Below are positions 34,506-43,933 of a DNA stretch of 64,000 bases, in pieces. Under the pieces are notes generated by a model. That model was not told where the DNA came from and made no database searches. It worked only from the letters and a program-made list of their open reading frames with translations. The stretch is taken from NCBI RefSeq assembly GCF_016008875.1, contig NZ_JADTQG010000006.1, forward strand, positions 62,001 to 126,000, written 5' to 3'. Both the position numbers and the translations under genes were made by a program. Numbering within the stretch: the stretch's first letter is position 1; every line of letters begins with the position of its first letter. Origin of the DNA: Ectopseudomonas mendocina. Its GTDB lineage: Bacteria; Pseudomonadota; Gammaproteobacteria; Pseudomonadales; Pseudomonadaceae.

Positions 34506-35261
34506 GTGACAACCGAGAACACCGTCAAGCGCTACGTGGTGCTGGATACCGAAACCACCGGTATGCCGGTCACCGACGGGCACCGCATCATCGAGATCGG
34601 TTGTGTCGAGTTGCTGGGGCGTCGTCTGACCGGGCGTCATTTCCACGTCTACCTCAACCCTGATCGCGAGATCGATGAAGGCGCCATCGCGGTTCACGGC
34701 ATCACCAACGAGTACGTGGCCGACAAGCCGCGGTTCAAGGAGGTCGCCGATGAATTCTACGAGTTCATCAAGGGCGCCCAGCTGATCATCCATAACGCGG
34801 CGTTCGACGTCGGCTTCATCAACAACGAGTTCGCCCTGCTGGGGCAGAGCGAGCGCGCCGACGTCAGCGATTACTGCTCGGTGCTCGATACCCTGATGAT
34901 GGCGCGCGAACGTCATCCGGGCCAGCGCAACAGTCTCGATGCGCTGTGCAAGCGCTACGGCGTGGACAACTCCAACCGCGAACTGCACGGCGCCTTGCTC
35001 GACTCGGAGATCCTCGCCGACGTTTACTTGGCGATGACCGGGGGGCAGACCAATCTGTCGCTGGCGGGAGAGGGTGCTGATGGCGATGGCAGCGGGCGTC
35101 AGCAGGCCACGCCGATTCGTCGCCTTGACCCTGCGCGCCCGCGTACTCGCGTGATCCGCGCCAGCGAGGAAGAGCTTGCAGCGCATCTGGCGCGTCTGGC
35201 AGTGATCGAAAAAGCCGCAGGCGGCCCCTCGCTTTGGGCGCAGATGGAAGCGCCTGAATAA
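34506..35261 (+). CDS. dnaQ: DNA polymerase III epsilon subunit (proofreading exonuclease)
   Basis: The 251-residue protein starts at GTG 34506. DEDDh residues are Asp14 and Glu16 (LDTETTGM), Asp101 (HNAAFDVGF), His161 and Asp166 (ELHGALLDSE). Residues 181-186 (QTNLSL) are the beta-clamp-binding motif, followed by a flexible Gly/Asp-rich linker and the C-terminal segment that binds the polymerase subunit (EEELAAHLARLAVIEKAAGG). It is in the cytosol as part of the replicase core. Confidence 0.97.
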   Translation: MTTENTVKRYVVLDTETTGMPVTDGHRIIEIGCVELLGRRLTGRHFHVYLNPDREIDEGAIAVHGITNEYVADKPRFKEVADEFYEFIKGAQLIIHNAAFDVGFINNEFALLGQSERADVSDYCSVLDTLMMARERHPGQRNSLDALCKRYGVDNSNRELHGALLDSEILADVYLAMTGGQTNLSLAGEGADGDGSGRQQATPIRRLDPARPRTRVIRASEEELAAHLARLAVIEKAAGGPSLWAQMEAPE

Positions 35262-35382
35262 CCGAACAGCGCAATTGCGACCTTTTCTTATAGCGTGATG
35301 CGCAGGGGGTTCCGCCGATCAGGGCGAGCCTCTAACCTGAAGCGATAGGCAGGCCCGGCCTGCCAGCCTTCAGGACGTCACA

Positions 35383-37626
35383 ATGTATAAAGATCTCAAG
35401 TTCCCCGTCCTAATCGTGCACCGCGACATCAAGGCCGACACCGTGGCCGGTGATCGTGTGCGCGCCATCGCTCAGGAACTCACCCAGGACGGCTTCAGCA
35501 TTCTGCCCACGGCCAGTGCCGCCGAGGGGCGTATCGTCGCCTCCACCCACCATGGCCTGGCCTGCATTCTGGTGGCTGCCGAGGGCGCGGGGGAGAACAG
35601 TCGGCTGCTGCAGGACATGGTCGAGCTGATTCGCGTGGCTAGGGTGCGGGCGCCGCAGCTGCCGATCTTCGCCCTGGGCGAGCAGGTCACCATTGAGAAT
35701 GCGCCGGCCGAGGCCATGGCCGATCTCAACCACCTGCGCGGTATTCTCTATCTCTACGAAGACACCGTGTCCTTCCTCGCCCGGCAGGTGGCGCGCGCGG
35801 CGCACAACTACCTCGACGGTCTGTTGCCACCCTTCTTCAAGGCGTTGGTGCAGCACACCGCGCAGTCCAATTACTCCTGGCACACGCCCGGTCACGGCGG
35901 TGGCGTGGCCTACCGCAAGAGCCCAGTGGGCCAGGCGTTTCACCAGTTCTTTGGCGAGAACACGCTGCGTTCCGATCTCTCCGTGTCGGTACCGGAGCTG
36001 GGCTCGCTGCTCGACCATACCGGCCCGCTGGCCGAGGCCGAAGCTCGTGCGGCGCGTAATTTCGGCGCCGACCACACCTTCTTCGTGATCAACGGCACTT
36101 CGACGGCGAACAAGATCGTCTGGCATTCCATGGTCGGGCGCGATGATCTGGTGCTGGTGGACCGCAACTGCCACAAATCGATTCTGCACTCGATCATCAT
36201 GACCGGCGCGATCCCGCTCTATCTGTGTCCCGAGCGTAACGAGCTGGGCATCATCGGGCCGATTCCGCTGTCGGAGTTCAGCCGCGAATCGATCCAGGCC
36301 AAGATTGATGCCAGCCCGCTGGCCCGCGGTCGGGCGCCCAAGGTCAAGCTGGCGGTGGTGACCAACTCCACCTACGACGGACTCTGCTACAACGCCGAGA
36401 TGGTCAAGCAGGCCCTTGGCGACTCGGTCGAGGTGCTGCATTTCGATGAAGCCTGGTATGCCTACGCGGCATTCCATGAGTTCTACGCCGGCCGTTATGG
36501 CATGGGTACGCAGTGCGACGAGCATTCGCCGCTGGTATTCACCACCCATTCCACGCACAAGCTGCTGGCGGCCTTCAGCCAGGCTTCGATGATCCACGTG
36601 CAGGATGGTGGCCAGCGCCAGCTGGACCGCGACCGCTTCAACGAAGCCTTCATGATGCACATTTCCACCTCGCCGCAGTACGGCATCATCGCCTCGCTGG
36701 ACGTAGCCTCGGCCATGATGGAAGGCCCGGCCGGGCGTTCGCTGATTCAGGAGACCTTCGACGAGGCGCTGAGCTTCCGTCGCGCCCTGGCCAACGTACG
36801 GCGCAACCTCGAAGCCGAGGACTGGTGGTTCAGCATCTGGCAACCGGGCGAGGCGGACGGCGCCGACAGCCTGTCGACCGCGGACTGGGTGTTGCAACCG
36901 GACGCCGACTGGCATGGCTTTGGCGAAGTGGCCAGCGATTACGTGCTGCTCGATCCGATCAAGGTCACCCTGGTGATGCCCGGCCTCAATGCCGCCGGCA
37001 AGCTGGAACAGCAGGGCATTCCCGCCGCGGTGGTCAGCAAGTTTCTCTGGGAGCGTGGCCTGGTGGTGGAAAAGACCGGCCTGTACTCCTTCCTGGTGCT
37101 GTTCTCCATGGGCATCACCAAGGGCAAGTGGAGCACGCTGCTGACCGAGCTGCTGGAGTTCAAGCGCAGCTACGACGCCAATTTGCCGCTGATCGACGTA
37201 TTGCCCTCCATTGCCCACGCTGGCGGCGGTCACTACCAGGGCATGGGCCTGCGTGACCTGTGCGACGCGCTACATGGCTGTTATCGCGAAAACGCCACGG
37301 CCAAGGCGCTGAGGAGCATGTACACGGCGTTGCCGGAGCTGGCGATCAAGCCGGCCGATGCCTATGACCGACTGGTGCGTGGCGAGGTGGAGGCGGTGCC
37401 CATCGATCAGCTCCAGGGTCGTATCGCGGCGGTGATGCTGGTGCCATACCCGCCAGGCATCCCGCTGATTATGCCGGGCGAGCGTTTCACCGCCGCCACG
37501 CGCTCGATTCTCGACTACCTGGCGTTCGCCAGAACCTTCGATCAGGCTTTCCCGGGTTTCGATATCGACGTGCACGGCCTGCAAACCGAAGCGGGCGAGT
37601 ACTGCGTGGACTGCCTGGTCGAATAA
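35383..37626 (+). CDS. ldcA: Lysine decarboxylase (PLP-dependent, LdcA type)
   Basis: The 747-residue protein belongs to the Orn/Lys/Arg decarboxylase class with an N-terminal receiver-like wing (residues about 1-130). The PLP core has HTPGHGGGVAYRKSPVGQAF, FVINGTSTANKIVWHSM, LHFDEAWYAYAAFHEFYAGR and STHKLLAAFSQASM, where Lys forms the Schiff base. A C-terminal domain is also present. Its length and its position after rnhA-dnaQ match P. aeruginosa LdcA (PA1818), which decarboxylates lysine to cadaverine and is arginine-responsive through ArgR. The substrate is inferred from that synteny. A stem-loop follows. Confidence 0.9.
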   Translation: MYKDLKFPVLIVHRDIKADTVAGDRVRAIAQELTQDGFSILPTASAAEGRIVASTHHGLACILVAAEGAGENSRLLQDMVELIRVARVRAPQLPIFALGEQVTIENAPAEAMADLNHLRGILYLYEDTVSFLARQVARAAHNYLDGLLPPFFKALVQHTAQSNYSWHTPGHGGGVAYRKSPVGQAFHQFFGENTLRSDLSVSVPELGSLLDHTGPLAEAEARAARNFGADHTFFVINGTSTANKIVWHSMVGRDDLVLVDRNCHKSILHSIIMTGAIPLYLCPERNELGIIGPIPLSEFSRESIQAKIDASPLARGRAPKVKLAVVTNSTYDGLCYNAEMVKQALGDSVEVLHFDEAWYAYAAFHEFYAGRYGMGTQCDEHSPLVFTTHSTHKLLAAFSQASMIHVQDGGQRQLDRDRFNEAFMMHISTSPQYGIIASLDVASAMMEGPAGRSLIQETFDEALSFRRALANVRRNLEAEDWWFSIWQPGEADGADSLSTADWVLQPDADWHGFGEVASDYVLLDPIKVTLVMPGLNAAGKLEQQGIPAAVVSKFLWERGLVVEKTGLYSFLVLFSMGITKGKWSTLLTELLEFKRSYDANLPLIDVLPSIAHAGGGHYQGMGLRDLCDALHGCYRENATAKALRSMYTALPELAIKPADAYDRLVRGEVEAVPIDQLQGRIAAVMLVPYPPGIPLIMPGERFTAATRSILDYLAFARTFDQAFPGFDIDVHGLQTEAGEYCVDCLVE

Positions 37627-37639
37627 ATAGTGGGCGAAT

Positions 37640-37665
37640 CTGTCGAGGCGTAAGATCCTCGACAG
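37640..37665 (+). terminator. Stem-loop after ldcA
   Basis: CTGTCGAGG, loop CGTAAGAT, CCTCGACAG. There is no T run, so termination may be weak or assisted. Confidence 0.5.
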
Positions 37666-37829
37666 ATCAATCTCTTATCTCTGACATTCAAAGCTGTTGC
37701 TAACGTGCCGGGGCGTGCCCTGTGTCACAGTGGCAAGCATCGACTTTTATGCCGTGCTTGTTATAGTTGCTCGGTTATTAATCACAAAATAATTACTGCG
37801 CTGCCAAGCCGCGGCCAAGGATGCCTGCC

Positions 37830-38642
37830 ATGTCCGACTACCAAGCCTTCCGCGTCGAGCTGGTGGGCAAGATCGCCCACGTACAGATCAACCGCCCGGA
37901 CAAGATCAACGCGATGAATGCCGACTTCTGGCGCGAGATCATCGAGATCTTCCAGTGGGTCGATGACAACGATGCGGTGCGCGTGGTGGTGCTTTCCGGC
38001 GCGGGCAAACACTTCTCGTCGGGTATCGACCTGATGCTGCTGGCCTCGGTTGGCGCCCAGTTGGGCAAGGATGTCGGTCGCAATGCCACGGCGCTGCGCC
38101 GCAAGATTCTCGAACTGCAAGCCTCGTTCAATGCGGTCGACAATTGCCGCAAGCCGGTGCTGGCGGCCATCCAGGGTTATTGCATCGGCGGCGCCATCGA
38201 CCTGATCAGCGCCTGTGACATGCGTTATTGCACGGTCGATGCGCAGTTCTCGATCAAGGAAATCGACATGGGCATGGCAGCCGACGTCGGCACCCTGCAG
38301 CGCCTGCCGCGCATCATCGGCGACGGCATGATGCGTGAGCTGGCCTTTACCGGGCGCAGCATCGACGGTCACGAGGCGGCCCGTATCGGCCTGGTCAACC
38401 GTACCTACGACGATCAGGAAGGCTTGCTCGCCGGTGTGATGGAACTGGCCGGGCAGATCGCTGCCAAGTCGCCGATTGCCGTGCGCGGTACCAAGGAAAT
38501 GATTCGCTACATGCGCGACCACCGCGTCGACGATGGCCTGGAATACATCGCCACCTGGAACGCCGCCATGCTGCAATCCGAAGACCTGCGCCTGGCCATG
38601 GCGGCGCACATGACCAAGCAGAAGCCGGAGTTCGTCGACTGA
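37830..38642 (+). CDS. Crotonase-family enzyme, delta3,5-delta2,4-dienoyl-CoA isomerase type
   Basis: The start is ATG 37830 (MSDYQAFRVELVGKIAHVQI): AAGG lies nine bases upstream, whereas ATG 37821 abuts the same AAGG. The protein is 270 residues. The oxyanion segments SGAGKHFSSGIDL and AAIQGYCIGGAIDL mark the crotonase fold. FSIKEIDMGMAADVGTLQRL carries the acidic pair and the ADVGTLQRLP signature of dienoyl-CoA isomerases (ECH1 family), which move double bonds during beta-oxidation of unsaturated fatty acids. The reaction is inferred from that signature. It is followed by fimL after 37 bases. Confidence 0.85.
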   Translation: MSDYQAFRVELVGKIAHVQINRPDKINAMNADFWREIIEIFQWVDDNDAVRVVVLSGAGKHFSSGIDLMLLASVGAQLGKDVGRNATALRRKILELQASFNAVDNCRKPVLAAIQGYCIGGAIDLISACDMRYCTVDAQFSIKEIDMGMAADVGTLQRLPRIIGDGMMRELAFTGRSIDGHEAARIGLVNRTYDDQEGLLAGVMELAGQIAAKSPIAVRGTKEMIRYMRDHRVDDGLEYIATWNAAMLQSEDLRLAMAAHMTKQKPEFVD

Positions 38643-38679
38643 TGCCGTATTCGCTGATGTTCGTTGCGAGGCCTAGAGC

Positions 38680-40359
38680 ATGGTAAGTGGAGCTACATCG
38701 CTGAACCTGGTGCGCGACGAGCTGTTCGTCACCATGGAAGAGGCCGAGCAGAGCCTTGAACACTTCATCGCCGAGCGGCATAACGGCAGCCTGCTGCAAC
38801 AGGCGGTGGAAAGCCTGCATCAGGTGCGCGGTACGCTCAACCTGATCGAACTGGCTGGCGCCGAGCTGCTGGCGCAGGAAGTGCTTGATCAGGCCACCGA
38901 CATCCCCGCCGGTGCCGGCGAGGAGCGCGACGTACAGCTGGCCGCGCTGAGCAATGCGCTGCACGTGCTGCGCCGCTATCTGGAAAGCGTTGATGCCCAT
39001 CGGCAGGAAATGCCCGAGCTGCTGCTGCCAGCGATCAACGATCTGCGTCAGGCAGGCGCGCAACAGCCGCTGCCGGAAAGTTTCTTCTTCAGCGTGCGCC
39101 TGGATCATGCACGGCCGCACAGCGCGACCCAGCCGCTCGATGGCGCCGCCAAGCTCGCCGAAGGCAAGCGCCTGCGGCATATGTATCAGGTGGGTTTGCT
39201 CGGCTTCATCCGCGAGCAGAATCCGCAGGCCAGTCTCAAGCTGATGGTGCGCGCAATGGCGCGTCTGGACAGCCTGTTCGCCAACGAGCCGCGCGGGCGC
39301 ATGTGCTGGATCGGCGCGGCCGCCATCGAAGCGCAGTGCGACGGTCAACTGTTGCCACGCAAGGCGCGTAAGCAGCTGTTCTCGCGACTCGACCGCGAAC
39401 TCAAGCTGATGCTCGGCAACTCCCAGTACGAGGCGCCGCGCAGCCTGCTCAAGGAATTGCTGTATCTGGTCGCGCTGGCCGACAGTCACGGGCCGCTGGC
39501 TACTGCCATGCGCGAGGTGTTCGGCCTCACGCCGCTGCCGTTTACCGACCACCTGCTGGAAGAGGAATACCAGCGCCTGGCCGGCCCCGGCCAGGCGGTG
39601 ATGCGTTCGCTGTCCACGGCGATCCGCGAAGAGCTGGCCAGCGTCAAGGACATGCTCGATCTGCTCGAGCGCGGCACCTTGCAAGGCGAAACCCTGGGAA
39701 CGCTGCATGCGTTGCTGGGCAAATTGGCCAAGACCCTTGGCATGGTCGGCCTGAGCTCCGCCGGTAACTCGCTCAACGCGCAACTGCCACAGGTCGCCGC
39801 CTGGAGCGAAGACTCGCCGCCCGCACCTGAGCAGTTGCACAAGCTGGCCGATGCGGTGCTTTACGTCGAAGGCATGGTCGCCAGCCTGGAGCGTGGCGAA
39901 GGGCGCGAAAGCCGGCCAACTGCCGTCGAGCCCGGCAACGAGGCCGATTCCTTCGCCAGCCACCAGCTCAACGAAGCCCGTATCGTCGTGGTCGATGAAG
40001 CGCAGGCCGGCCTGGCACTCGCCAAGCGCGCCATCACGGCTTATCTGGAGTCGGGCGGCGACAAGATGCACCTGTCCAATGTGCCGTTCAGCCTGCAGGC
40101 GGTACGCGGCGGCCTGTGGTTCCTCGAGCAGCGCCGTGCAGCGATGCTGGTCGGCGCCTGCGCCGACTATATCCAGACGCGCATGCTCGAATCGGGGCAG
40201 ATGCCCTCGGAGCAGATGCTGGAAACCCTGGCCGACGCGCTCAGCAGCCTGGAGTATTACCTGGAAGCGGGCGCGGTGATGCGTCCGGAAACCCGTCCCA
40301 GCGTGCTCGACCTGGCTGAAGACAGCGTCAAGGCGCTGGGCATGCCGGTGGCCGCCTGA
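38680..40359 (+). CDS. fimL: FimL-like scaffold of the Pil-Chp chemosensory system
   Basis: The 559-residue protein lacks catalytic motifs and resembles the N-terminal Hpt-like region of Chp[41 protein letters not shown]. The Hpt histidine position appears replaced (HQVRGTLN). Length and the fimL-nudC order agree with P. aeruginosa PA1822 (FimL, 562 residues as I recall), which links the Pil-Chp system to CyaB-made cAMP and type IV pilus twitching. The stop overlaps the nudC start (TGATG), so the two are coupled. The identification is from synteny plus sequence character. Confidence 0.8.
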   Translation: MVSGATSLNLVRDELFVTMEEAEQSLEHFIAERHNGSLLQQAVESLHQVRGTLNLIELAGAELLAQEVLDQATDIPAGAGEERDVQLAALSNALHVLRRYLESVDAHRQEMPELLLPAINDLRQAGAQQPLPESFFFSVRLDHARPHSATQPLDGAAKLAEGKRLRHMYQVGLLGFIREQNPQASLKLMVRAMARLDSLFANEPRGRMCWIGAAAIEAQCDGQLLPRKARKQLFSRLDRELKLMLGNSQYEAPRSLLKELLYLVALADSHGPLATAMREVFGLTPLPFTDHLLEEEYQRLAGPGQAVMRSLSTAIREELASVKDMLDLLERGTLQGETLGTLHALLGKLAKTLGMVGLSSAGNSLNAQLPQVAAWSEDSPPAPEQLHKLADAVLYVEGMVASLERGEGRESRPTAVEPGNEADSFASHQLNEARIVVVDEAQAGLALAKRAITAYLESGGDKMHLSNVPFSLQAVRGGLWFLEQRRAAMLVGACADYIQTRMLESGQMPSEQMLETLADALSSLEYYLEAGAVMRPETRPSVLDLAEDSVKALGMPVAA

Positions 40360-41183
40360 TGGTCTGGCGCAACGCCTTTCTCGATCCGGCCCAGCCCGGC
40401 GGCTGGGCAGTGCTCTACAGCCAGCAGCACTTTCTTGCCGACAGCAACGGCGTGCTGTTCCCGCGCGACTGGATCAAGCGCCAGGATCTGCCGATCATCG
40501 GTGAGCAGGGCATCGGCCATTTTGGTGAGGATGCCGTTTACCTTCTGCAGCTCAAGCCCTCTGCCACCCTGGAGGGCTGCGCGTGGCAGAGCCTGCGCCA
40601 GTTCATGTTGCAGGGCGAGGCGGAAACTTTCCGCATGCTTACGTATGCCGCGCAGATCGGCACTTGGTACGCGGACCATCGTTTTTGTGGCAGCTGCGGG
40701 GCGCCGACTCGCCAGCTTCCCGGTGAGCGGGCGATGCGCTGCGACAGCTGCGAGTCGCAGCACTACCCGCGCTTGGCGCCGAGCATGATCGTGCTGGTCA
40801 CCCGTGGCGACGAGATTTTGCTGGCGCGATCGCCGCGCTTCGTGACCGGCGTGTACAGCACGCTGGCCGGCTTCGTCGAACCGGGCGAGTCGGTGGAGCA
40901 TTGCGTGGCGCGCGAGGTGCGCGAGGAAGTCGGCCTCGAGGTGAAGAACCTGCACTACATCGGCAGCCAGGGCTGGCCGTTCCCGCATTCGCTGATGCTC
41001 GGCTTCCATGCCGAATATGCCGGTGGCGATATCGTCATGCAGGAAGACGAAATCGAGGATGCGCGCTGGTTCCGTGTCGATGACTTGCCGCCGCTGCCGG
41101 CATCGCGCTCCATTGCCCGCCATCTGATCGATCTCTACGTCGCCAGGCACCTGGGCCTTCCCGAGCCGACGCTGCCGGTGTAA
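40359..41183 (+). CDS. nudC: NADH pyrophosphatase/RNA de-NADding Nudix hydrolase
   Basis: The 274-residue protein has a zinc knuckle with CGSCG and CDSC, then a complete Nudix box [20 protein letters not shown] followed by VG. The NudC-specific motif normally written SQPWPFPxS appears as SQGWPFPHS. It hydrolyses NADH/NAD to the mononucleotides and removes NAD caps from RNA. The start codon overlaps the fimL stop. The Gly for Pro change lies beside the substrate pocket and may be a tolerated family variant. Confidence 0.93.
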   Translation: MVWRNAFLDPAQPGGWAVLYSQQHFLADSNGVLFPRDWIKRQDLPIIGEQGIGHFGEDAVYLLQLKPSATLEGCAWQSLRQFMLQGEAETFRMLTYAAQIGTWYADHRFCGSCGAPTRQLPGERAMRCDSCESQHYPRLAPSMIVLVTRGDEILLARSPRFVTGVYSTLAGFVEPGESVEHCVAREVREEVGLEVKNLHYIGSQGWPFPHSLMLGFHAEYAGGDIVMQEDEIEDARWFRVDDLPPLPASRSIARHLIDLYVARHLGLPEPTLPV

Positions 41184-41192
41184 AACACCTTA

Positions 41193-41253
41193 TGTAGGAG
41201 CGGCTTCAGCCGCGGATCTCACCGACCATTTCACGGCTGAAGCCGCTCCTACA
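41193..41253. repeat. REP-type inverted pair (BIME-like)
   Basis: Twenty bases TGTAGGAGCGGCTTCAGCCG (41193-41212) and their exact reverse complement (41234-41253) flank 21 bases. It sits between convergent nudC and the TauE gene and can also act as a terminator stem. Confidence 0.88.
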
Positions 41254-41275
41254 GGATCCTGGATAGCCGGCCGGA

Positions 41276-42055
41276 TCAGCCAAACCAGTGCTGCCAGACC
41301 AGGCGTGCGGTCAGCGCCAGAACCACAGTGATGAACACCGGGCGAATGAATCTCGAGCCGCCCTTGATCGCCGTGCGCGCGCCGAGGAAGGCACCGACCA
41401 TCAGCGCCGCTCCCATGCTCAGGCCCAGCACCCAGGCCACCTGGCCAAAGGCGATGAATACCGCCAACGCCGCGGCGTTGCTGACAAAGTTCATGGTGCG
41501 CGCCACACCGCTGGCGCGCACCAGATCGAGCGGATACATCAGCAGGCTGCTGACCGTCCAGAACGCGCCGGTGCCAGGGCCAGCCACGCCATCGTAGAGT
41601 CCCAGGCCCAGTCCCTGCGGCCACTGCCGGCCGCGGGCGATCGGCAGATCGTGCTCGGCTGGCGCTTCCGGCATGCGGCCGAACAGCAGGTAGATGCCGC
41701 AAGCGAAGACGATCACCGGCAGCATCTGGTTGAGCCAGGCAGCCGGCATCCAGTGGGCGATGACGGCGCCGAGCAGGGCGCCGATCAGGGTCGCCAGCAG
41801 TGCGTTGCGCCATTGCCGGGGGTCGAACAGCTTGCGCCGGTAGAAGGTCAGGGCAGCGGTACCCGAACCGAAGGTGGCACACAGCTTGTTGGTGCCCAGC
41901 ACCAGGTGCGGCGGCAGGCCGGCCGTCAGCAGGGCGGGGATGGTCAGCAGACCGCCGCCACCGGCAATGGCGTCTATAAAGCCGGCGGCGAAGGCGACCA
42001 GGGCGAGAATGGCGAGTGTGCTGGGATCGATGGCGAGCTCGAGGGCGAAAGGCAT
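41276..42055 (-). CDS. TauE/SafE (TSUP) family permease
   Basis: The 259-residue inner-membrane protein starts at ATG 42055 (MPFALELAIDPSTLAILALV); the longer frame to 42154 runs into an upstream region without a site. Seven to eight helices can be seen. The TSUP repeat motif GFIDAIAGGGGLLTIPALLT, LGTNKLCATFGS and a second half GLYDGVAGPGTGAFWT with NFVSNAAAL are diagnostic. TSUP proteins export or import sulfur- or carbon-containing organic anions. Substrate unknown. Confidence 0.9.
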   Translation of the reverse strand: MPFALELAIDPSTLAILALVAFAAGFIDAIAGGGGLLTIPALLTAGLPPHLVLGTNKLCATFGSGTAALTFYRRKLFDPRQWRNALLATLIGALLGAVIAHWMPAAWLNQMLPVIVFACGIYLLFGRMPEAPAEHDLPIARGRQWPQGLGLGLYDGVAGPGTGAFWTVSSLLMYPLDLVRASGVARTMNFVSNAAALAVFIAFGQVAWVLGLSMGAALMVGAFLGARTAIKGGSRFIRPVFITVVLALTARLVWQHWFG

Positions 42056-42157
42056 ATCAAAGTGTCGACTTGTGGGCGAGTGCGCAGCCTGCTGGCTGTT
42101 CGTCGTGGAGAGAGCTGCGCATAATGCCGGGATTTCGTCAGAGAAGGAACGCAATCA

Positions 42158-42805
42158 ATGCAATACGACGGGTTGGCCTGGGCCGTGGCGCTGTTGGCCG
42201 TGTTGGCGCTGCTGGTGGCATTGCGCATTCTGCTCAATACGGGCTGGTTCCTCGGTTGGTTGCGTGGCACCTGTGGTCTGGCATTTCTCGCCCTGGCCGG
42301 GCTGGTCGGCCTGGTGGCCTACGACCTGTATGCGTATGAGCCGCTGCAGGCGGGCAAGCCATTGGTCACGCTGAGCTTCAAGGCCGATGGTCCGCAGCGT
42401 TATCAGGTGACGCTGCTCGAAGGTAGCCGTGAGCGTACGGTCACGCTCGAGGGCGACATGTGGCAACTCGATGGCCGCTTGATCCGCTGGAAGGGCCTGG
42501 CCGAACTGATCGGTCTCGAGCCGGGTTACCGACTGGAGCGCCTGTCCGGGCGCTTTCTCGCCATCGAGCAGCAGGCGCTGGCGCAACATGGCCGCGTGCA
42601 GTTGGCCGAAAGCCCCTATGGTGTCGACCTGTGGCGCTGGCTGCGCCTGAACCAGCGCGACCTGCTGCTGTTCGACCCGCAGGCGCTGCGCGTCACCTAT
42701 CTGCCGATTGCCGCTGATGCGGTGTACAGCGTCAGCCTTACACCAACCGGGCTGCTGGCCGAGCCGATGAATCCGGCGGCGGAAGCAGCGTTGAAGGACT
42801 GGTAG
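42158..42805 (+). CDS. Membrane-anchored protein of unknown function (PA1825-like)
   Basis: The 215-residue protein has two N-terminal helices (AWAVALLAVLALLVALRILL and FLGWLRGTCGLAFLALAGLV) and a soluble beta-rich part (KPLVTLSFKADGPQRYQVTL, DMWQLDGRLIRWKGLAELIG). It is similar in build to the small multidrug-efflux-associated proteins annotated in Pseudomonas, but no catalytic motif is visible. It is divergent from the TauE gene across 102 bases. Confidence 0.7.
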   Translation: MQYDGLAWAVALLAVLALLVALRILLNTGWFLGWLRGTCGLAFLALAGLVGLVAYDLYAYEPLQAGKPLVTLSFKADGPQRYQVTLLEGSRERTVTLEGDMWQLDGRLIRWKGLAELIGLEPGYRLERLSGRFLAIEQQALAQHGRVQLAESPYGVDLWRWLRLNQRDLLLFDPQALRVTYLPIAADAVYSVSLTPTGLLAEPMNPAAEAALKDW

Positions 42806-42825
42806 CGGCCAGCAGGCAGGTAGAT

Positions 42826-42882
42826 ATAGGGTGGGCTTTAGCCCACAGAGTGATTGGTGGGCTGAAGCCCACCCTACAACGC
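42826..42882. repeat. REP-like inverted repeat, TAGGGTGGGC family
   Basis: GGGTGGGCTTTAGCCCAC and its near-complement GTGGGCTGAAGCCCACCC surround a short spacer. This family differs from the one at 41193. Confidence 0.8.
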
Positions 42883-42944
42883 CGGTAGCGGCGGTGGGGG
42901 CAGCAGGGCGGATGCCATCTTTGTAGCCGGCCTTAGGGGTAAAA

Positions 42945-43033
42945 AGCTTCGTGGACAAGTCCGCTCCCACAGGCGATCAGCGTAAACGCGACTGGCACAG
43001 TTGCTCTTGTGGGAGCGGACTTGTCCGCGAAAA
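42945..43033. repeat. REP-type inverted pair, GCGGACTTGTCC family
   Basis: CTTCGTGGACAAGTCCGCTC (imperfect by one base) and GTGGGAGCGGACTTGTCCGC flank about 48 bases. A perfect version of the same pair is at 60767-60821. Confidence 0.82.
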
Positions 43034-43057
43034 CTGTCAGCGTTCACCTCTATCAAG

Positions 43058-43095
43058 CAAAAAAACCGCGATCCTGCAACGCGGTCGCGGCTTTC
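43058..43095 (-). terminator. Terminator of the SDR gene
   Basis: On the minus strand: CCGCGA ... TCGCGG followed by seven T. It lies about 55 bases after the SDR stop codon. Confidence 0.75.
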
Positions 43096-43149
43096 TCTAG
43101 CTGACGGGCATTAACCGACTTAATACGTTGTCGCCTGTGTCATCCGGCC

Positions 43150-43917
43150 TCAGGAGAGGAAGCCGCCATCCACATTCAGCGCCACGCCGGTGGTGTAGCT
43201 GGACGCGTCGCTGGCCAGGTACAGCACGGTGCCGGCCATCTCGCTGGGGTCGGCCACGCGCTTGAGCGGGATGCGCTGCAGGGCGTGCTTGAGGATGGCG
43301 TCGTTCTTGGTCAGCGCCGAGGCGAACTTGGTGTCGGTCAGGCCCGGCAGCAGGGCGTTGCAGCGAATGCCGAACTGCGCGCATTCCTTGGCGAATACCT
43401 TGGTCATGCTGATCACCGCCGCCTTGGTCACCGAGTAGATGCCTTGGAACTCGCCCGGGGAGACGCCGTTGATCGAGGCGACGTTGATGATCGAGCCGCC
43501 GCCGTTTTCCTTCATCAGCTTGCCGCCTTCGATGGACATGAAGTAATAGCCGCGGATGTTCACGTCGACGGTCTTCTGGAAGGCGCCCAGATCGGTGTCC
43601 AGCACGTTGCAGAACTGCGGGTTGGTGGCGGCGTTGTTGACCAGAATGTCCAGGCGGCCGAACTGCTCGCGGATCTGCGCGAAGACATTGGTGATCTGCT
43701 CCATCTCGCCGATGTGGCAGGCGATGGCGGTGGCCTTGCCGCCCTCGGCGGTGATGGCATCGGCCACGGCCTGGCAGCCGTCGATCTTGCGGCTGGAGAC
43801 GATCACGTGCGCGCCTTGCTGGGCCAGCAGCTTGGCGATGGCCTCGCCGATGCCACGGCTGGCGCCGGAGACGAAGGCGATCTTGCCATCAAGGTCGAAC
43901 AGTTGGGTCTTGGACAT
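43150..43917 (-). CDS. Short-chain dehydrogenase/reductase
   Basis: The 255-residue classical SDR has the cofactor loop SGASRGIGEAIAKLL, the NNAA motif (LVNNAATNP), and catalytic Ser-Tyr-Lys in SINGVSPGEFQGIYSVTKAA. The C-terminal GVALNVDGGFLS is typical of 3-oxoacyl/3-hydroxyacyl reductase relatives. It is adjacent to the APH-like kinase gene on the same strand (16-base gap), suggesting one operon that acts on a hydroxyacyl or acyl-CoA intermediate. That pathway role is inference. Confidence 0.88.
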   Translation of the reverse strand: MSKTQLFDLDGKIAFVSGASRGIGEAIAKLLAQQGAHVIVSSRKIDGCQAVADAITAEGGKATAIACHIGEMEQITNVFAQIREQFGRLDILVNNAATNPQFCNVLDTDLGAFQKTVDVNIRGYYFMSIEGGKLMKENGGGSIINVASINGVSPGEFQGIYSVTKAAVISMTKVFAKECAQFGIRCNALLPGLTDTKFASALTKNDAILKHALQRIPLKRVADPSEMAGTVLYLASDASSYTTGVALNVDGGFLS

Positions 43918-43933
43918 TGTGATTACCCCGGGG

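Noticed and set aside
35410..37233. 607-codon open frame on the minus strand
   Set aside because: Antisense shadow of ldcA; its composition mirrors the codon bias of the real gene.
41193..41253. Possible CRISPR repeat
   Set aside because: It is one inverted pair, not a set of direct repeats with spacers. No CRISPR array or cas gene is visible in the window.
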